A stretch of 64,000 nucleotides of DNA. Origin: Roseomonas sp. (lineage in GTDB: Bacteria > Pseudomonadota > Alphaproteobacteria > Acetobacterales > Acetobacteraceae). The stretch spans positions 149,797 through 213,796 of the forward strand of contig JADCER010000007.1 in assembly GCA_020249925.1 (NCBI GenBank), given 5' to 3'. How positions within the stretch are numbered: position 1 is the first letter of the stretch; each line of letters opens with the position of its first letter. A program made the translations under genes and the position numbers. Under the pieces are notes generated by a model. The model saw only the letters and a list, made by a program, of their open reading frames with translations, had not been told where the DNA came from and made no database searches. Positions 34,361 to 43,762 of this stretch are shown one piece after another.

Positions 34361-34966
34361 TTATCCAATCACCAGGCTGACCGATACCACCAATTGCACG
34401 CGATCCCCTGTGGCCGCCATGTCCGCCACCATGCCGAAGGCCGTGCGGCTGATCTCTCCGCGCGCGGTGCAATCCGCAATCTCCGCCCCTGTCGCGGGAT
34501 CTCGGCGCCGGCGCGCCAGCTGCGCCTTAAGGATGAAAGGCTGCGTCACGCCGCGCAATTCCAAAGGTCCGGCCAAGTCAAAGGCCTCGATCCGACCGCC
34601 CGGGGCGGCGCTGCCGGAAAACCGCGCCAAAGGCCAGCGCGCCGCATCGAAATAAGCCGGTGAGCGCAGCAAATCCGCCGCCCCTGGATAGGCATGGGCG
34701 ATGGAACCAGTTTCCACCTGCACCGCCACGCGCGCGGTTTCGGGCCTTTGGGGGTCCAGGATCAATTCGCAGTCGAAGCGCGAAAACTGTCCGGTCGAGG
34801 TCAGCACCTGCAAATGCCGCGCGATGAATTCCAGCCTTCCCTGGTTCTGGTCAAAGCGAAACACCCGCGCCGCCCGCGCCGCTGTCGGGGCAAGGCCAAG
34901 CAAGGGCAGCACCGCTCCAGCCAGGGCGCGGCGACGGATGGGAAGGGCTTTGGTTTTCTCCGGCAT
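34361..34966 (-). CDS. Secreted YceI-family protein
   Basis: This 201-residue protein has a signal sequence with two arginine clusters (PIRRRALAGAVLPLLGLAPTAARA). A lipocalin-like YceI domain follows: FRFDQNQGRLEFIARHL, FSRFDCELILDPQRPE, SPAYFDAARWPLARFSG, LELRGVTQPFILKAQL and ISRTAFGM. YceI proteins bind polyisoprenoid lipids such as quinones in the periplasm. The longer upstream frame overlaps rimP on the other strand and is spurious. The product is probably functionally linked to the cytochrome b561. Confidence 0.88.
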   Translation of the reverse strand: MPEKTKALPIRRRALAGAVLPLLGLAPTAARAARVFRFDQNQGRLEFIARHLQVLTSTGQFSRFDCELILDPQRPETARVAVQVETGSIAHAYPGAADLLRSPAYFDAARWPLARFSGSAAPGGRIEAFDLAGPLELRGVTQPFILKAQLARRRRDPATGAEIADCTARGEISRTAFGMVADMAATGDRVQLVVSVSLVIG

Positions 34967-35088
34967 GTAGTTTAACGCTAAACCACCCTTGGGTTCCTGT
35001 CCAGTATTTTCCACAAGACTTGTTTGGCTCTTGCCTTTTGGCGGCGTGAGGATTAGGAAAGTGGTGTCTACACCATCCGAATTTGCGG

Positions 35089-35125
35089 GGGGTGGCCTTG
35101 AAAGAGGCCGCCTTTTTTGTTTTTG
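35089..35125 (+). terminator. Intrinsic terminator on the rimP start region
   Basis: GGTGGCCT at 35089-35096 pairs with AGGCCGCC at 35103-35110 (one G-U) around a TGAAAG loop. A T-rich tract, TTTTTTGTTTTT, runs over the candidate TTG starts of rimP at 35117 and 35123. The best Shine-Dalgarno-like sequence (AAGAGG) lies in the loop and 3' arm. This suits attenuation of the nusA operon leader, or occlusion of the rimP start. Confidence 0.8.
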
Positions 35126-35656
35126 CAGCCTGATCTGCCTCATCATGAAGGGCTTGAAGCCCGCATCGCGGAAGCGATCCTGCCCAGCCTGACGCAGCTT
35201 GGCTATGAACTCGTGCGCGTGCAGGTTTCCGGCAAGGAACGCCCTGTGGTGCAGATCATGGCGGACCGCGCGGATGAAGCGCCCTTCACCGTGGATGATT
35301 GCGAAACCATCAGCCATGCGCTTGGCGCGGTGCTGGACGTGGCGGACCCGATCCGCGGCGAATGGATGCTTGAGGTTTCCTCCGCCGGGATTGATCGCCC
35401 GCTGACGCGCACCAAGGATTGGAACCGCTTCGCTGGCCATGTGGCGACGGTAGAACTTTCCATCCCGATCGATGGCCGCAAGCGTTTCCGCGGTATCGCC
35501 CTTGGCGCCGATGACGCCGAAGCACGGCTCAAGCTTGATGATGGCACTGAATTGGCACTGCCGCGCGGCAATATCCGCCGCGCCAAGCTGGTGCTGACCG
35601 ATGAATTGATCGCGGCGACGGCGAAAGTCGCTGCCCCAACAACGATGACCCATTAA
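35117..35656 (+). CDS. rimP: Ribosome maturation factor RimP
   Basis: This protein of about 179 residues is needed for 30S subunit maturation. It shows the RimP N-terminal pattern [25 protein letters not shown], then [41 protein letters not shown] and the C-terminal SH3-like part. No ATG exists near the family's usual start; TTG 35117 or TTG 35123 must serve, both within the T-tract of the preceding terminator. nusA starts 14 bases after the stop. It is first gene of the nusA-infB operon. Confidence 0.93.
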   Translation: MFLQPDLPHHEGLEARIAEAILPSLTQLGYELVRVQVSGKERPVVQIMADRADEAPFTVDDCETISHALGAVLDVADPIRGEWMLEVSSAGIDRPLTRTKDWNRFAGHVATVELSIPIDGRKRFRGIALGADDAEARLKLDDGTELALPRGNIRRAKLVLTDELIAATAKVAAPTTMTH

Positions 35657-35670
35657 CAGGAGAATGCGCC

Positions 35671-37194
35671 ATGGCCATTGATATCGCCATTGCCCGTCCG
35701 GAATTGCTGCAAGTGGCTGACGCCGTCGCGCGCGAAAAAATGATCGAGCGTGAGGAAGTGCTGGAAGCCATGGAACAGGCGATCCAGAAGGCTGGCCGCG
35801 CCAAATACGGGCTTGAGAAGGATATCCGCGCGACCATTGACCGCAAGGATGGCCGCGTGAAGCTGGAACGCTTCACCGAAGTCGTGGAAGCCGAACCGGT
35901 CGAGAACGAGGCAACGCAAATCCCCTTGCGTATTGCGCAAAAGATCAAGCCTGGCATTCAGCTTGGCGAATTCATCGTGGACCCGCTGCCACCAATTGAT
36001 TTCGGCCGCATCGCCGCGCAAACCGCGAAGCAGGTGATTGTCCAGCGCGTGCGTGAAGTGGAACGCCGCAAGCAATTCGAAGAATACAAGGACCGCGTTG
36101 GTGAAATCATCAATGGCACCGTCAAGCGCACCGAATACGGCAATCTGATGGTGGATCTGGGCCGCGCTGAAGCGCTGCTGCGCCGGGATGAAACCATCCC
36201 GCGCGAAGCCTTCCGCAATGGTGATCGCGTGCGCGCCTATATCTACGATGTGCGTGAAGAACCGCGCGGGCCGCAGATTTTCCTCTCTCGCACCCATCCG
36301 GGTTTTCTGGCGAAGCTCTTCGCGCAGGAAGTGCCGGAAATCTATGATGGCATCATCGAAATCAAGGCGGTGGCGCGTGATCCCGGCAGCCGCGCCAAGA
36401 TGGCGGTGATCAGCCGCGATAGCTCGATTGACCCTGTCGGCGCCTGCGTTGGTATGCGCGGGTCGCGCGTGCAGGCGGTGGTTGCCGAATTGCAGGGCGA
36501 AAAAATTGATATCATTCCCTGGTCGCCCGATCAGGCGACTTTCATCGTGAATGCGCTTGCCCCTGCTGAAGTCAGCAAGGTGGTGCTGGATGATGAAGGC
36601 CGCCGCGTGGAAGTGGTGGTGCCGGATGACCAGCTTAGCCTCGCCATCGGCCGACGCGGGCAGAATGTGCGGCTTGCATCGCAGCTCACGCGCTATGATG
36701 TGGATATCCTGACGGAAGCCGAGGAAAGCGAACGCCGCCAGGAAGAATTCCGCCGCCGTACCGGGCTTTTTGTGGAAGCGCTGGATGTGGATGATGTGAT
36801 CGCGGGGCTTCTGGTGCAGGAAGGCTTCGGTTCCATCGAAGACATTGTCCAGGCGCCGGATGAGGAATTGGCCGAAATCGAAGGCTTTGATGAAAGCGTG
36901 GCCGCCGAATTGAAGCGCCGCGCCGAAGCCTTCATCGAAAAACGAGATGCCGAAATGGATGAAAAGCGCCGTGACCTTGGCGTGGATGATGTGCTGATCG
37001 AAGTGGGTGGCTTCACGCCGGCCATGATGGTGACGCTGGGTGAAAAGGGCGTGAAGTCGCTTGAAGACCTGGCTGATCTTGCTGGTGATGAATTGGTCGA
37101 AATCCTTGGCGCCGAAGCGGTGGATGAGGAAACGGCCAATGCCATCGTCATGGAAGCGCGTCGTCGTGCCGGCTGGCTCGGCGATGAGGCATGA
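35671..37194 (+). CDS. nusA: Transcription termination/antitermination factor NusA
   Basis: This 507-residue RNA-polymerase-associated factor controls pausing, termination and antitermination. The N-terminal domain comprises residues 1-135 and the S1 domain about 136-200 ([29 protein letters not shown]). KH1 and KH2 span about 230-350 ([29 protein letters not shown], then [23 protein letters not shown]). Two acidic helix-hairpin-helix repeats follow. GGAG precedes the ATG. It may feed back on its own operon through the leader terminator at 35089. Confidence 0.96.
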   Translation: MAIDIAIARPELLQVADAVAREKMIEREEVLEAMEQAIQKAGRAKYGLEKDIRATIDRKDGRVKLERFTEVVEAEPVENEATQIPLRIAQKIKPGIQLGEFIVDPLPPIDFGRIAAQTAKQVIVQRVREVERRKQFEEYKDRVGEIINGTVKRTEYGNLMVDLGRAEALLRRDETIPREAFRNGDRVRAYIYDVREEPRGPQIFLSRTHPGFLAKLFAQEVPEIYDGIIEIKAVARDPGSRAKMAVISRDSSIDPVGACVGMRGSRVQAVVAELQGEKIDIIPWSPDQATFIVNALAPAEVSKVVLDDEGRRVEVVVPDDQLSLAIGRRGQNVRLASQLTRYDVDILTEAEESERRQEEFRRRTGLFVEALDVDDVIAGLLVQEGFGSIEDIVQAPDEELAEIEGFDESVAAELKRRAEAFIEKRDAEMDEKRRDLGVDDVLIEVGGFTPAMMVTLGEKGVKSLEDLADLAGDELVEILGAEAVDEETANAIVMEARRRAGWLGDEA

Positions 37195-37203
37195 GGCAGA
37201 GCC

Positions 37204-37812
37204 CTGAGCGAAGCCCTGCCCCTTCCCGAGGAAGATGAGCCCGAAAAGGGCCCGCTTCGCCGCTGCATCGCCACGCGCGAAAGCCTGCCCAAGGCGGAGA
37301 TGATCCGTTTTGTGCTGGGGCCGGGGCGCGAAATCGTGCCGGATCTGGCCGAAAGACTGCCCGGGCGGGGAATGTGGTTGAGCGCGCGGGCCGATGTGCT
37401 AGAAGGCGCCATCAGCCGGGGGGCTTTTACGCGCGCGGCGCGCGGTCCTGTGGTTGTTCCGCCCGGTCTTCCGGCGTTGCTGCAACAGGGCCTCCGCACC
37501 AGGATTGCTGATCTGCTGGGGCTCGCACGCCGGGCGGGGCAGGCGGTGGCGGGCTGGCAGGCGGTGCGGGAATGGCGCGCTGCTGATCGGGTTGCCTTGC
37601 TGGTGCAGGCCAAGGATGGCAGCGCAGCAGAGCGTGAACGCCTCTCGGGCGGTGGCATGTTAGCGGTTGCGCCGCTTTCCGCCGCTGAATTGGGGCGGGT
37701 TTTTGGGCGCGACCACATTGTGCATGTGGCGGTTGCGCCGGGCCGTTTGGCGGAAGCCATCCGGTCTGAGGCGGGCAGGCTTTCTGGCCTTTCTCCGCCA
37801 GATAGTGTCTAA
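37204..37812 (+). CDS. ylxR: YlxR/DUF448 RNA-binding protein, probable CTG start
   Basis: The protein of about 202 residues has the YlxR signature LRRCIATRESLPKAEMIRFVLGP and then PGRGMWLSARADVLEGA, followed by a C-terminal L7Ae-like region (ADLLGLARRAGQAVAGW). YlxR binds RNA and has been linked to RNase P and the nucleoid. ATG 37300 would delete the signature, so the start must lie upstream. The first frame-compatible codon with a good site is CTG 37204 (L-S-E), seven bases after GAGG at the nusA stop. Its place between nusA and infB is conserved. Confidence 0.88.
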   Translation: MSEALPLPEEDEPEKGPLRRCIATRESLPKAEMIRFVLGPGREIVPDLAERLPGRGMWLSARADVLEGAISRGAFTRAARGPVVVPPGLPALLQQGLRTRIADLLGLARRAGQAVAGWQAVREWRAADRVALLVQAKDGSAAERERLSGGGMLAVAPLSAAELGRVFGRDHIVHVAVAPGRLAEAIRSEAGRLSGLSPPDSV

Positions 37813-37878
37813 ATCCCAAGGCTGTCCGGGTAATGCGGCAGTTTAATGTGTATCAGATGATCGGGTTCAAAGCGGCGA

Positions 37879-40833
37879 ATGAGTGACCAGAACGAGCAGG
37901 ACGCGGGTAAAAGCAGGCTGAGCCTTCGGCCCGGCGGACGCCTCGAGCTTGGCAAGACGGTGGATGCGGGCAGCGTCCGCCAATCCTTCAGCCATGGCCG
38001 ATCCAAGACCGTACAGGTTGAGGTGGTGAAAAAACGCGCGGTAGCGCCAAGCCCGGTGCGCCCAGGTATTGGTGTGCCCGCTGCACGTGCCCTTGGCCCG
38101 GCGACTGCTGCGCCATCGCCCACGCCAACCGCGCCTCCGCCACCGGCGGCACCCGCTGCCCCGGCAGCACCTGCGCCAGCGCCAAGCCCAGCCGTCGCAT
38201 CGCCCGCTGCCCCGCCGCCAGCGATCACTCCGGAGGCGCCCGTACCTGCGCCTACCCCCGAACCCGCACCGGTAGCCGCGGCGCCAGTGCCAGCAGCACC
38301 CACGCCGGCGGCGGCTCCAGCGCCAAGTGCAACGCGTGTGGCCATGGCGCCACCCCCTTCTTCCGCCCGCACTGGCGCTGCATCCGGGCGTCCCGGCGCC
38401 GGTGGCGGGGGCCGCCAGGGCTCTGGTGGTCAGGCAGCCCGCACCACCAGTTCAGGCAGGCCGCTCACCCAGGCGGAACTCGCCATGCGCCAGCGCGTGC
38501 TGGAAGAAAACCGCCGCAATGAAGCGCAGCGCCAGCGTGAGGAACGCGAACGGCAGGCGCTGATGGTGCGCTCTGCCGCGGAAGAAGCCGCGCGCCGCGT
38601 TGAAGAAGAAGCCCGCGCGAAGGAAGAGGCCGCTCGGCGGGCTGAGGAAGAAGCCCGCGCTGCGGTGGAAGCCGCGCGTCGCCCCGCGCCCCCGCCGCAA
38701 GCCGCCGCGGCACCTGCCGCCGCGCCTGGTCGTGGCCCGGCTGGCGCGCCCGCGCGCAAGCCAGCCGCGCCCTCAGAACCGCCGGTCAAGCTCACGCTCA
38801 AGGCACGTGCGCCGTCTGATGATGATGAGGATGGGCCGCGCCGCCCCGCGCTGCGTCGCCCTGGCGCGGCGCCTGGCCCGGCCAAGCGGCTTGCGCCCGC
38901 GCCGGTCAAGAAATCGCCGCCCGGCGCTGACCGCCGCCGCGAAGGCCGCATTGACGTTGCTGCTGCGTTGGAAGGTGAGGATGAACGCACGCGCTCCATC
39001 GCCTCTGTGCGTAGGGCGCGTGAACGTGAACGCCGCCAGCAGGAATTGGCGCGGCTCCGTTCCGGCACCGAACGCGTGGTGCGCGAAGTGGTGGTGCCGG
39101 AAAGTATTACCGTTCAGGAATTGGCCAACCGTATGGCCGCACGCGGCGGGGAGGTGGTGAAAACCCTTTTCCGCATGGGCGTGATGGCCACACTGACGCA
39201 GAGCATTGATGCCGATACCGCCGAATTGGTGGTGCAGGAATTCGGCCATCGCGTGAAGCGCGTGAGTGAATCCGATGTCGAAATCGGCCTGGAAGGCGCG
39301 CAAGACGCTGATACGGAATTGCTGCCGCGTCCGCCCGTGGTCACCATCATGGGCCATGTCGACCACGGCAAAACGAGCCTTTTGGATGCTTTGCGCAAGA
39401 CCGATGTTGTCGCGCATGAAGCGGGTGGCATCACGCAGCATATCGGCGCCTATCAGATCACGGTGCCGGCCGGTGATCGCGTGACCTTCATTGACACGCC
39501 TGGCCATGAAGCCTTCACCGCCATGCGTGCGCGTGGTGCATCCGTGACGGATATGGTGGTGCTGGTTGTCGCCGCCGATGATGGCGTGATGCCCCAAACG
39601 GTGGAAGCCATTCGCCATGCGCGGGCGGCCAAGGTGCCGCTGATTGTCGCCGTCAATAAGATCGACAAGCCCGGCGTAAAGCCCGAACGCGTGAAGCAGG
39701 AATTGCTGCAACACGAAATCGTGGTGGAAAGCCTGGGCGGTGAAACCCAGGAAATCGAGGTTTCGGCCACCCAGAAGATCAATCTGGACAAGCTGCTGGA
39801 AGCGATTTCGCTGCAGGCGGAAATCCTTGATCTGCGCGCCAATCCGGACCGCGCGGCGGAAGGCACCGTGATTGAAAGCAAGCTCGACCGCGGGCGTGGC
39901 CCCGTTGCGACCGTACTGGTGCAAAAGGGTACGCTGAAGCAGGGTGACATTGTCGTAGCCGGCGCCGAATGGGGCCGCGTGCGCGCGATGTTGGATGACA
40001 AGGGGCGCCAATTGAAGGATGCCGGGCCATCTTTGCCGGTGGAAATCCTCGGCCTTTCCGGCGTGCCGACGGCGGGTGAGAATTTCATCGCCGTTGAAAA
40101 CGAAGCCCGCGCGCGGGAGATTTCCGAATTCCGTCAGCGCAAGCTGCGCGAAAAGGCGACCGCCACAGCGGGTGCCGGCCGTGGCAGCCTGACCGATATG
40201 CTGGCCCGCATCCAGGCGGGTGAGCAGAAGGAAGTCGCCGTTGTCGTGAAGGCTGATGTGCAGGGTAGCTCGGAAGCCATTGGCGTCACCCTCGGCAAGC
40301 TTGGAAATGATGAAGTGCGCGTGCGTGTGCTGCATAGCGCGGTGGGTCAGATCACTGAATCTGACATCCAACTGGCTAAGGCATCGGACGCGGTGATTGT
40401 TGCCTTCAATGTGCGCGCCACGTCGCAGGCGCGGGATTTGGCGCAGCGCGAAGGGGTGGAGATTCGCTATTACTCCATCATCTACGAAGTCGCGGATGAC
40501 ATTGAAAAGCTGGTCAAGGGCAAGTTGGCCCCCGTGCAGCGCGAGAAGTTCCTGGGCTATGCGCAGATTTTGCAGGTCTTCGAAGTCAAGCGCATCGGCA
40601 AGGTGGCCGGCTGCCGTATCACGGAAGGCCAGGTCAAGCGTGGCGCCGGCGTGCGGTTGCTGCGCGATGGTGTCGTGATCCATCAGGGCGAATTGTCCAC
40701 GCTGCGCCGCTTCAAGGATGATGTGCGCGAAGTGGGCAATGGCCTGGAATGCGGCATGTCCTTTGCCAATTACGATGATATCCGCGTTGGCGATCAGATC
40801 GAATGCTATGAGACGGAGACGGTAGCGGGCTGA
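37879..40833 (+). CDS. infB: Translation initiation factor IF-2
   Basis: This 984-residue GTPase brings initiator tRNA to the 30S subunit. The first 380 residues are low-complexity: Pro/Ala-rich (about 55-160), then a charged Glu/Arg/Ala coiled-coil-like stretch (about 190-285). The conserved IF2-N and G domain follow, with G1 [11 protein letters not shown]2/G3 around DTPGHEAF and G4 NKIDKPG. Domains III and IV close the protein, ending [17 protein letters not shown]. The N-terminal extension is typical in kind for alphaproteobacteria. An eight-pair hairpin (40866-40887) separates it from rbfA. Confidence 0.97.
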   Translation: MSDQNEQDAGKSRLSLRPGGRLELGKTVDAGSVRQSFSHGRSKTVQVEVVKKRAVAPSPVRPGIGVPAARALGPATAAPSPTPTAPPPPAAPAAPAAPAPAPSPAVASPAAPPPAITPEAPVPAPTPEPAPVAAAPVPAAPTPAAAPAPSATRVAMAPPPSSARTGAASGRPGAGGGGRQGSGGQAARTTSSGRPLTQAELAMRQRVLEENRRNEAQRQREERERQALMVRSAAEEAARRVEEEARAKEEAARRAEEEARAAVEAARRPAPPPQAAAAPAAAPGRGPAGAPARKPAAPSEPPVKLTLKARAPSDDDEDGPRRPALRRPGAAPGPAKRLAPAPVKKSPPGADRRREGRIDVAAALEGEDERTRSIASVRRARERERRQQELARLRSGTERVVREVVVPESITVQELANRMAARGGEVVKTLFRMGVMATLTQSIDADTAELVVQEFGHRVKRVSESDVEIGLEGAQDADTELLPRPPVVTIMGHVDHGKTSLLDALRKTDVVAHEAGGITQHIGAYQITVPAGDRVTFIDTPGHEAFTAMRARGASVTDMVVLVVAADDGVMPQTVEAIRHARAAKVPLIVAVNKIDKPGVKPERVKQELLQHEIVVESLGGETQEIEVSATQKINLDKLLEAISLQAEILDLRANPDRAAEGTVIESKLDRGRGPVATVLVQKGTLKQGDIVVAGAEWGRVRAMLDDKGRQLKDAGPSLPVEILGLSGVPTAGENFIAVENEARAREISEFRQRKLREKATATAGAGRGSLTDMLARIQAGEQKEVAVVVKADVQGSSEAIGVTLGKLGNDEVRVRVLHSAVGQITESDIQLAKASDAVIVAFNVRATSQARDLAQREGVEIRYYSIIYEVADDIEKLVKGKLAPVQREKFLGYAQILQVFEVKRIGKVAGCRITEGQVKRGAGVRLLRDGVVIHQGELSTLRRFKDDVREVGNGLECGMSFANYDDIRVGDQIECYETETVAG

Positions 40834-40900
40834 TCAGGCCCAAAGCCGCGCCGCCTTTCTGGCAGGCCTGGGCTGTGCGGCCCAGGCAAGGAAGACACCC

Positions 40901-41323
40901 ATGAGCAAGCATCAGCATCAAGGCCGGGCGGAAGGCCCTTCCCAGCGGCAATTGCGCGTGGCGGAAGAAGTGCGCCATGCGCTTTCCGCTGTTTTCGCGC
41001 GTGAGGAATTCCGCGACCCCGCCTTGCAGGGTCTGCATATCACCGTGACGGAAGTGCGTGCCTCCCCCGATCTGAAGCACATGACCGCCTTTGTTGCGGC
41101 ACTCGGGCGGGAAATCACCAAGGAAGAATTGGCGGGCCTCAGGCGCGTGAGTTCCTTCCTGCGGCGAGAGGTCTCCCATAGCGTGCGGCTTAAATTCGCG
41201 CCTGATCTACATTTCCAGCCTGATACCGCGCTGGATTACGCCATGCACATAGATGAAGTGATGCGCCGGCCCGAAGTGCAGCGTGATTTGCAAGCCAGGC
41301 CCGAGGGGGATGACAAGCCATGA
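40901..41323 (+). CDS. rbfA: Ribosome-binding factor A
   Basis: This 140-residue KH-fold protein is required for 16S rRNA 5'-end processing and cold adaptation. Conserved parts are [35 protein letters not shown] and [32 protein letters not shown] lies just before the ATG and just after an intergenic hairpin (GCCTGGGC/GCCCAGGC). The truB start overlaps its stop (ATGA). Confidence 0.95.
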   Translation: MSKHQHQGRAEGPSQRQLRVAEEVRHALSAVFAREEFRDPALQGLHITVTEVRASPDLKHMTAFVAALGREITKEELAGLRRVSSFLRREVSHSVRLKFAPDLHFQPDTALDYAMHIDEVMRRPEVQRDLQARPEGDDKP

Positions 41324-42309
41324 GCGAAATTCGCGAAAGGCGCCCCGGCCCGCCGCGCGGCAAGCATCGCCAGCACAAGAAGCCGAAGGGTGTTCCGCTG
41401 GATGGCTGGCTGATCATTGACAAGCCAACGGGTGTCGGTTCGACCGATGTCGTCACGCTCTGCAAGCGCGGCTTCAATGCACAAAAATGCGGCCATGGTG
41501 GCACGCTTGATCCGCTGGCGACCGGCGTGCTGCCGATTGCCTTTGGTGCGGCGACGAAGACCGTACCCTACGTGATGGATGGTACGAAGACCTATCGCTT
41601 CACGCTGAAATTCGGCGAAGCGCGGGATTCCGATGATGCCGATGGCAAGGTGATCGCCACATCAGATGCGCGGCCCGATGACGCCACCATTCAGGCCGCC
41701 CTGCCGCAATTCATCGGCGATATCATGCAGGTGCCGCCCATCTTCTCCGCCATCAAGGTCGCGGGCGAACGTGCCTATGATCTGGCGCGCGCGGGCGAGA
41801 TTCCGGAATTGGCGCCGCGCCCAGCCAGGGTGGATCGGTTTGAACTGATTGAACGGCCGGATGCCGACACGGCGGTGTTTTTCGTTGAATCCGGCAAGGG
41901 CGTTTATATGCGGAGCCTGGCGCGTGATATCGCGCAGGCCTGTGGTTCCGTTGGGCATATTGCGGCGCTCAGGCGCATGCGTGTGGGCCCATTTCACGAA
42001 AAGGACGCCGTGGCCCTGGACAAGATCGCCGTTTCCGGCGATACGCCGCCCCCTTCCCCGGCGCTTCTGCTGCCGGTGACGACCGCGCTGGCCGACATCC
42101 CGGCGCTGGCCCTCACCGAAGCGGAAGCCGCGCGGCTTTCATTCGGCCAGCATATCCCGCTGGTTGAACTGATGGGCCGCGTACCGCGTGAGGCCAATCC
42201 CGATGGGGGCTTGGCCAGGGCGATGGTGGGGGGGCGCCTGATGGGTCTTGCCCGCTTGGAAGAAGGCTTACTGAAGCCAGAGCGTTGGTTGGGTCAGGGC
42301 GGTTCTTGA
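41320..42309 (+). CDS. truB: tRNA pseudouridine(55) synthase
   Basis: This 329-residue enzyme makes pseudouridine 55 in the T-loop of tRNAs. [16 protein letters not shown] and [17 protein letters not shown] carry the catalytic Asp (GTLDPLA). Later segments are [34 protein letters not shown] and [15 protein letters not shown]. It begins inside the rbfA stop and is followed 39 bases later by rpsO, with a CCGGGC-TAT-GCCCGG hairpin between. Confidence 0.96.
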   Translation: MSEIRERRPGPPRGKHRQHKKPKGVPLDGWLIIDKPTGVGSTDVVTLCKRGFNAQKCGHGGTLDPLATGVLPIAFGAATKTVPYVMDGTKTYRFTLKFGEARDSDDADGKVIATSDARPDDATIQAALPQFIGDIMQVPPIFSAIKVAGERAYDLARAGEIPELAPRPARVDRFELIERPDADTAVFFVESGKGVYMRSLARDIAQACGSVGHIAALRRMRVGPFHEKDAVALDKIAVSGDTPPPSPALLLPVTTALADIPALALTEAEAARLSFGQHIPLVELMGRVPREANPDGGLARAMVGGRLMGLARLEEGLLKPERWLGQGGS

Positions 42310-42348
42310 ACCATTGCCGGGCTATGCCCGGACGAGAGGAGAAATCCG

Positions 42349-42618
42349 ATGTCGATCGCTGCGGAGCGTCGCACGACGCTTATTTCCGAATACGCCACCA
42401 AGCCGGGCGATACCGGCAGCCCGGAAGTGCAGGTGGCACTTCTGTCTGAGCGCATTGTCAACCTGACCGAGCATCTGAAGACCCATTCCAAGGATTTCCA
42501 CTCCCGGCGCGGCTTGCTCGTGCTTGTCGGCCAGCGTCGTGGCCTGCTGGATTACCTGAAGAAGAAGGACCAGAAGCGGTATGAAACGCTGATTGGTCGG
42601 CTGGGGCTGCGCCGGTAG
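42349..42618 (+). CDS. rpsO: 30S ribosomal protein S15
   Basis: This 89-residue primary 16S rRNA-binding protein matches S15 throughout: [51 protein letters not shown] and [21 protein letters not shown] precedes the ATG. The small CCGGGC/GCCCGG hairpin at 42317-42331 lies just upstream; S15 autoregulates through leader structures in other bacteria, but the structure differs between groups. A strong terminator follows. Confidence 0.97.
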   Translation: MSIAAERRTTLISEYATKPGDTGSPEVQVALLSERIVNLTEHLKTHSKDFHSRRGLLVLVGQRRGLLDYLKKKDQKRYETLIGRLGLRR

Positions 42619-42627
42619 GTTTTTCAG

Positions 42628-42680
42628 GCTGGCGGATATCGCCAGTGGAAAAGAAGGGGGCTCCGGCCCCCTTTTGCTTT
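42628..42680 (+). terminator. Hairpin plus intrinsic terminator after rpsO
   Basis: CTGGCG-GATAT-CGCCAG is followed by AAGGGGGC-TCCG-GCCCCCTT and then TTGCTTTTT. The second stem (eight pairs, 42654-42673) with its T-rich tail is a good intrinsic terminator. Because it lies between converging genes, it may also serve the minus-strand gene ending at 42690. Confidence 0.85.
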
Positions 42681-42689
42681 TTGGGCGCC

Positions 42690-43280
42690 CTATTTCTTCG
42701 CCGGCGGTGGCATACCCGGCAGTATCCCCCCCGGCATTTGCATGGAAGGCGCCCCGGCCGGGCGCTGGAAGCGCGAGATATCCTGCGGGCCGTAACTCAC
42801 GCGCAAAGCCTCGAGCGTGCCCTGCACCCCAGGGGCGCTGCCTTGGGAACGCAGCAGCACCCCATCATCGGTGAAGCACCCCGTGCCGGAACCCTGCGGC
42901 CCCTCATGCCGCCAATTGGTGCAGGCAATCCCGGCCACGCGATCCGTGCCAAGCCTGGTGAAGCGCGCGGATTCAAGCGCGCGCACATGGCTCGCGGCCT
43001 GGGCCATGGGGATATCCATCACCATGGGCTGGGGCATTTGCATGACCATAAAACCCCTCTGCCCGGCGAAATCGGCGATGGTGTAGCCCATGCCGGGTAG
43101 GTCCACGCGCATCAGCCGCGCGGATGCCGCCCAGGCCATAGTCACTTCCTGCATGGGGCCGGCGCCCAAGACGCGGTATGTCACGGCCACATCGCGGCTT
43201 GGGAAAAGCCGAGGTGCTTCCTGCGCCAGGGCGGGCAGGCTGAAGGCAAGGGCGGTGATAGCGAGAAAAACTGACCGCAT
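42690..43280 (-). CDS. Hypothetical secreted protein between rpsO and pnp
   Basis: This 196-residue protein has a clear signal peptide (MRSVFLAITALAFSLPALAQEA, cleavage after ALA). The mature part is beta-rich, with DVAVTYRVLG, RVDLPGMGYTIADF, GFMVMQMPQPMVMDIPM and a two-cysteine region (IACTNWRHEGPQGSGTGCFTDDGVLL). The layout resembles DUF4412-like periplasmic proteins, but this is only a resemblance. GGAGG stands before ATG 43280. It separates pnp from rpsO, which are normally adjacent. The Met/Pro/Gly-rich C-terminus is probably disordered. Confidence 0.75.
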   Translation of the reverse strand: MRSVFLAITALAFSLPALAQEAPRLFPSRDVAVTYRVLGAGPMQEVTMAWAASARLMRVDLPGMGYTIADFAGQRGFMVMQMPQPMVMDIPMAQAASHVRALESARFTRLGTDRVAGIACTNWRHEGPQGSGTGCFTDDGVLLRSQGSAPGVQGTLEALRVSYGPQDISRFQRPAGAPSMQMPGGILPGMPPPAKK

Positions 43281-43762
43281 GGGGTCCTCCTGAAGGGGCC
43301 GGCAACCCGGACCACAAAGACTATGGCCCGGAATTGCGGCCAAAATCGTAAAACTCCTGCACCTTTCCGCCGCTTTCCTGGCCCGCCCCGCAAGTTTCTG
43401 GTGGCAATTTCCCGCAATCCGGGCCATATCCCCCTTGGTGCTGCCCGGCCGGAAGCCGGGGCGCCAACCGCCGCGCACGCTGCGGGTCAAGACAGTTCTT
43501 CAAGCCGTGGCTTCGGATAGGGACCACCGCGGCGTTTCCGGCCACATGGGCGGCCTTCCCGTCGCGCCTTTCCGCGATGGGCCCACCCCATGCCGCCCGA
43601 GACGCCGATAAAACGGCCCCGCCACCGAGCATCCTCGGCGCTTTCCTGTCTTCTCCCGATGCGTCGCATTCCGGGGCCATTCGGCCCCTTCTGCCGCGCT
43701 GTCGCCCAAAGGGGGCGCGGCGTGGTTCGCGCTGGCATGGGCCAGCGCCCGAGAGGATGACG
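43281..43762 (+). promoter_or_regulatory. pnp leader with three consecutive hairpins
   Basis: This 482-base interval has no convincing gene. Its last 90 bases form three hairpins: GGGGCC/GGCCCC (43673-43688), GCCGCGC/GCGCGGC (43693-43721) and GCGCTGGC/GCCAGCGC (43729-43748). The last is a perfect eight-pair stem ending two bases before the GAGAGG ribosome-binding site. In enterobacteria, RNase III and PNPase act on a hairpin leader to autoregulate pnp; a similar role is inferred. The first 390 bases show no clear feature. Confidence 0.5.

Noticed and set aside
34967..35653. N-terminal extension of the YceI gene by 229 codons
   Set aside because: It overlaps rimP on the other strand, and the true protein starts at a signal peptide at 34966.
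38773..40683. A 636-codon minus-strand frame inside infB
   Set aside because: His/Gln/Arg-rich antisense shadow of conserved IF-2 coding sequence, with no family features.
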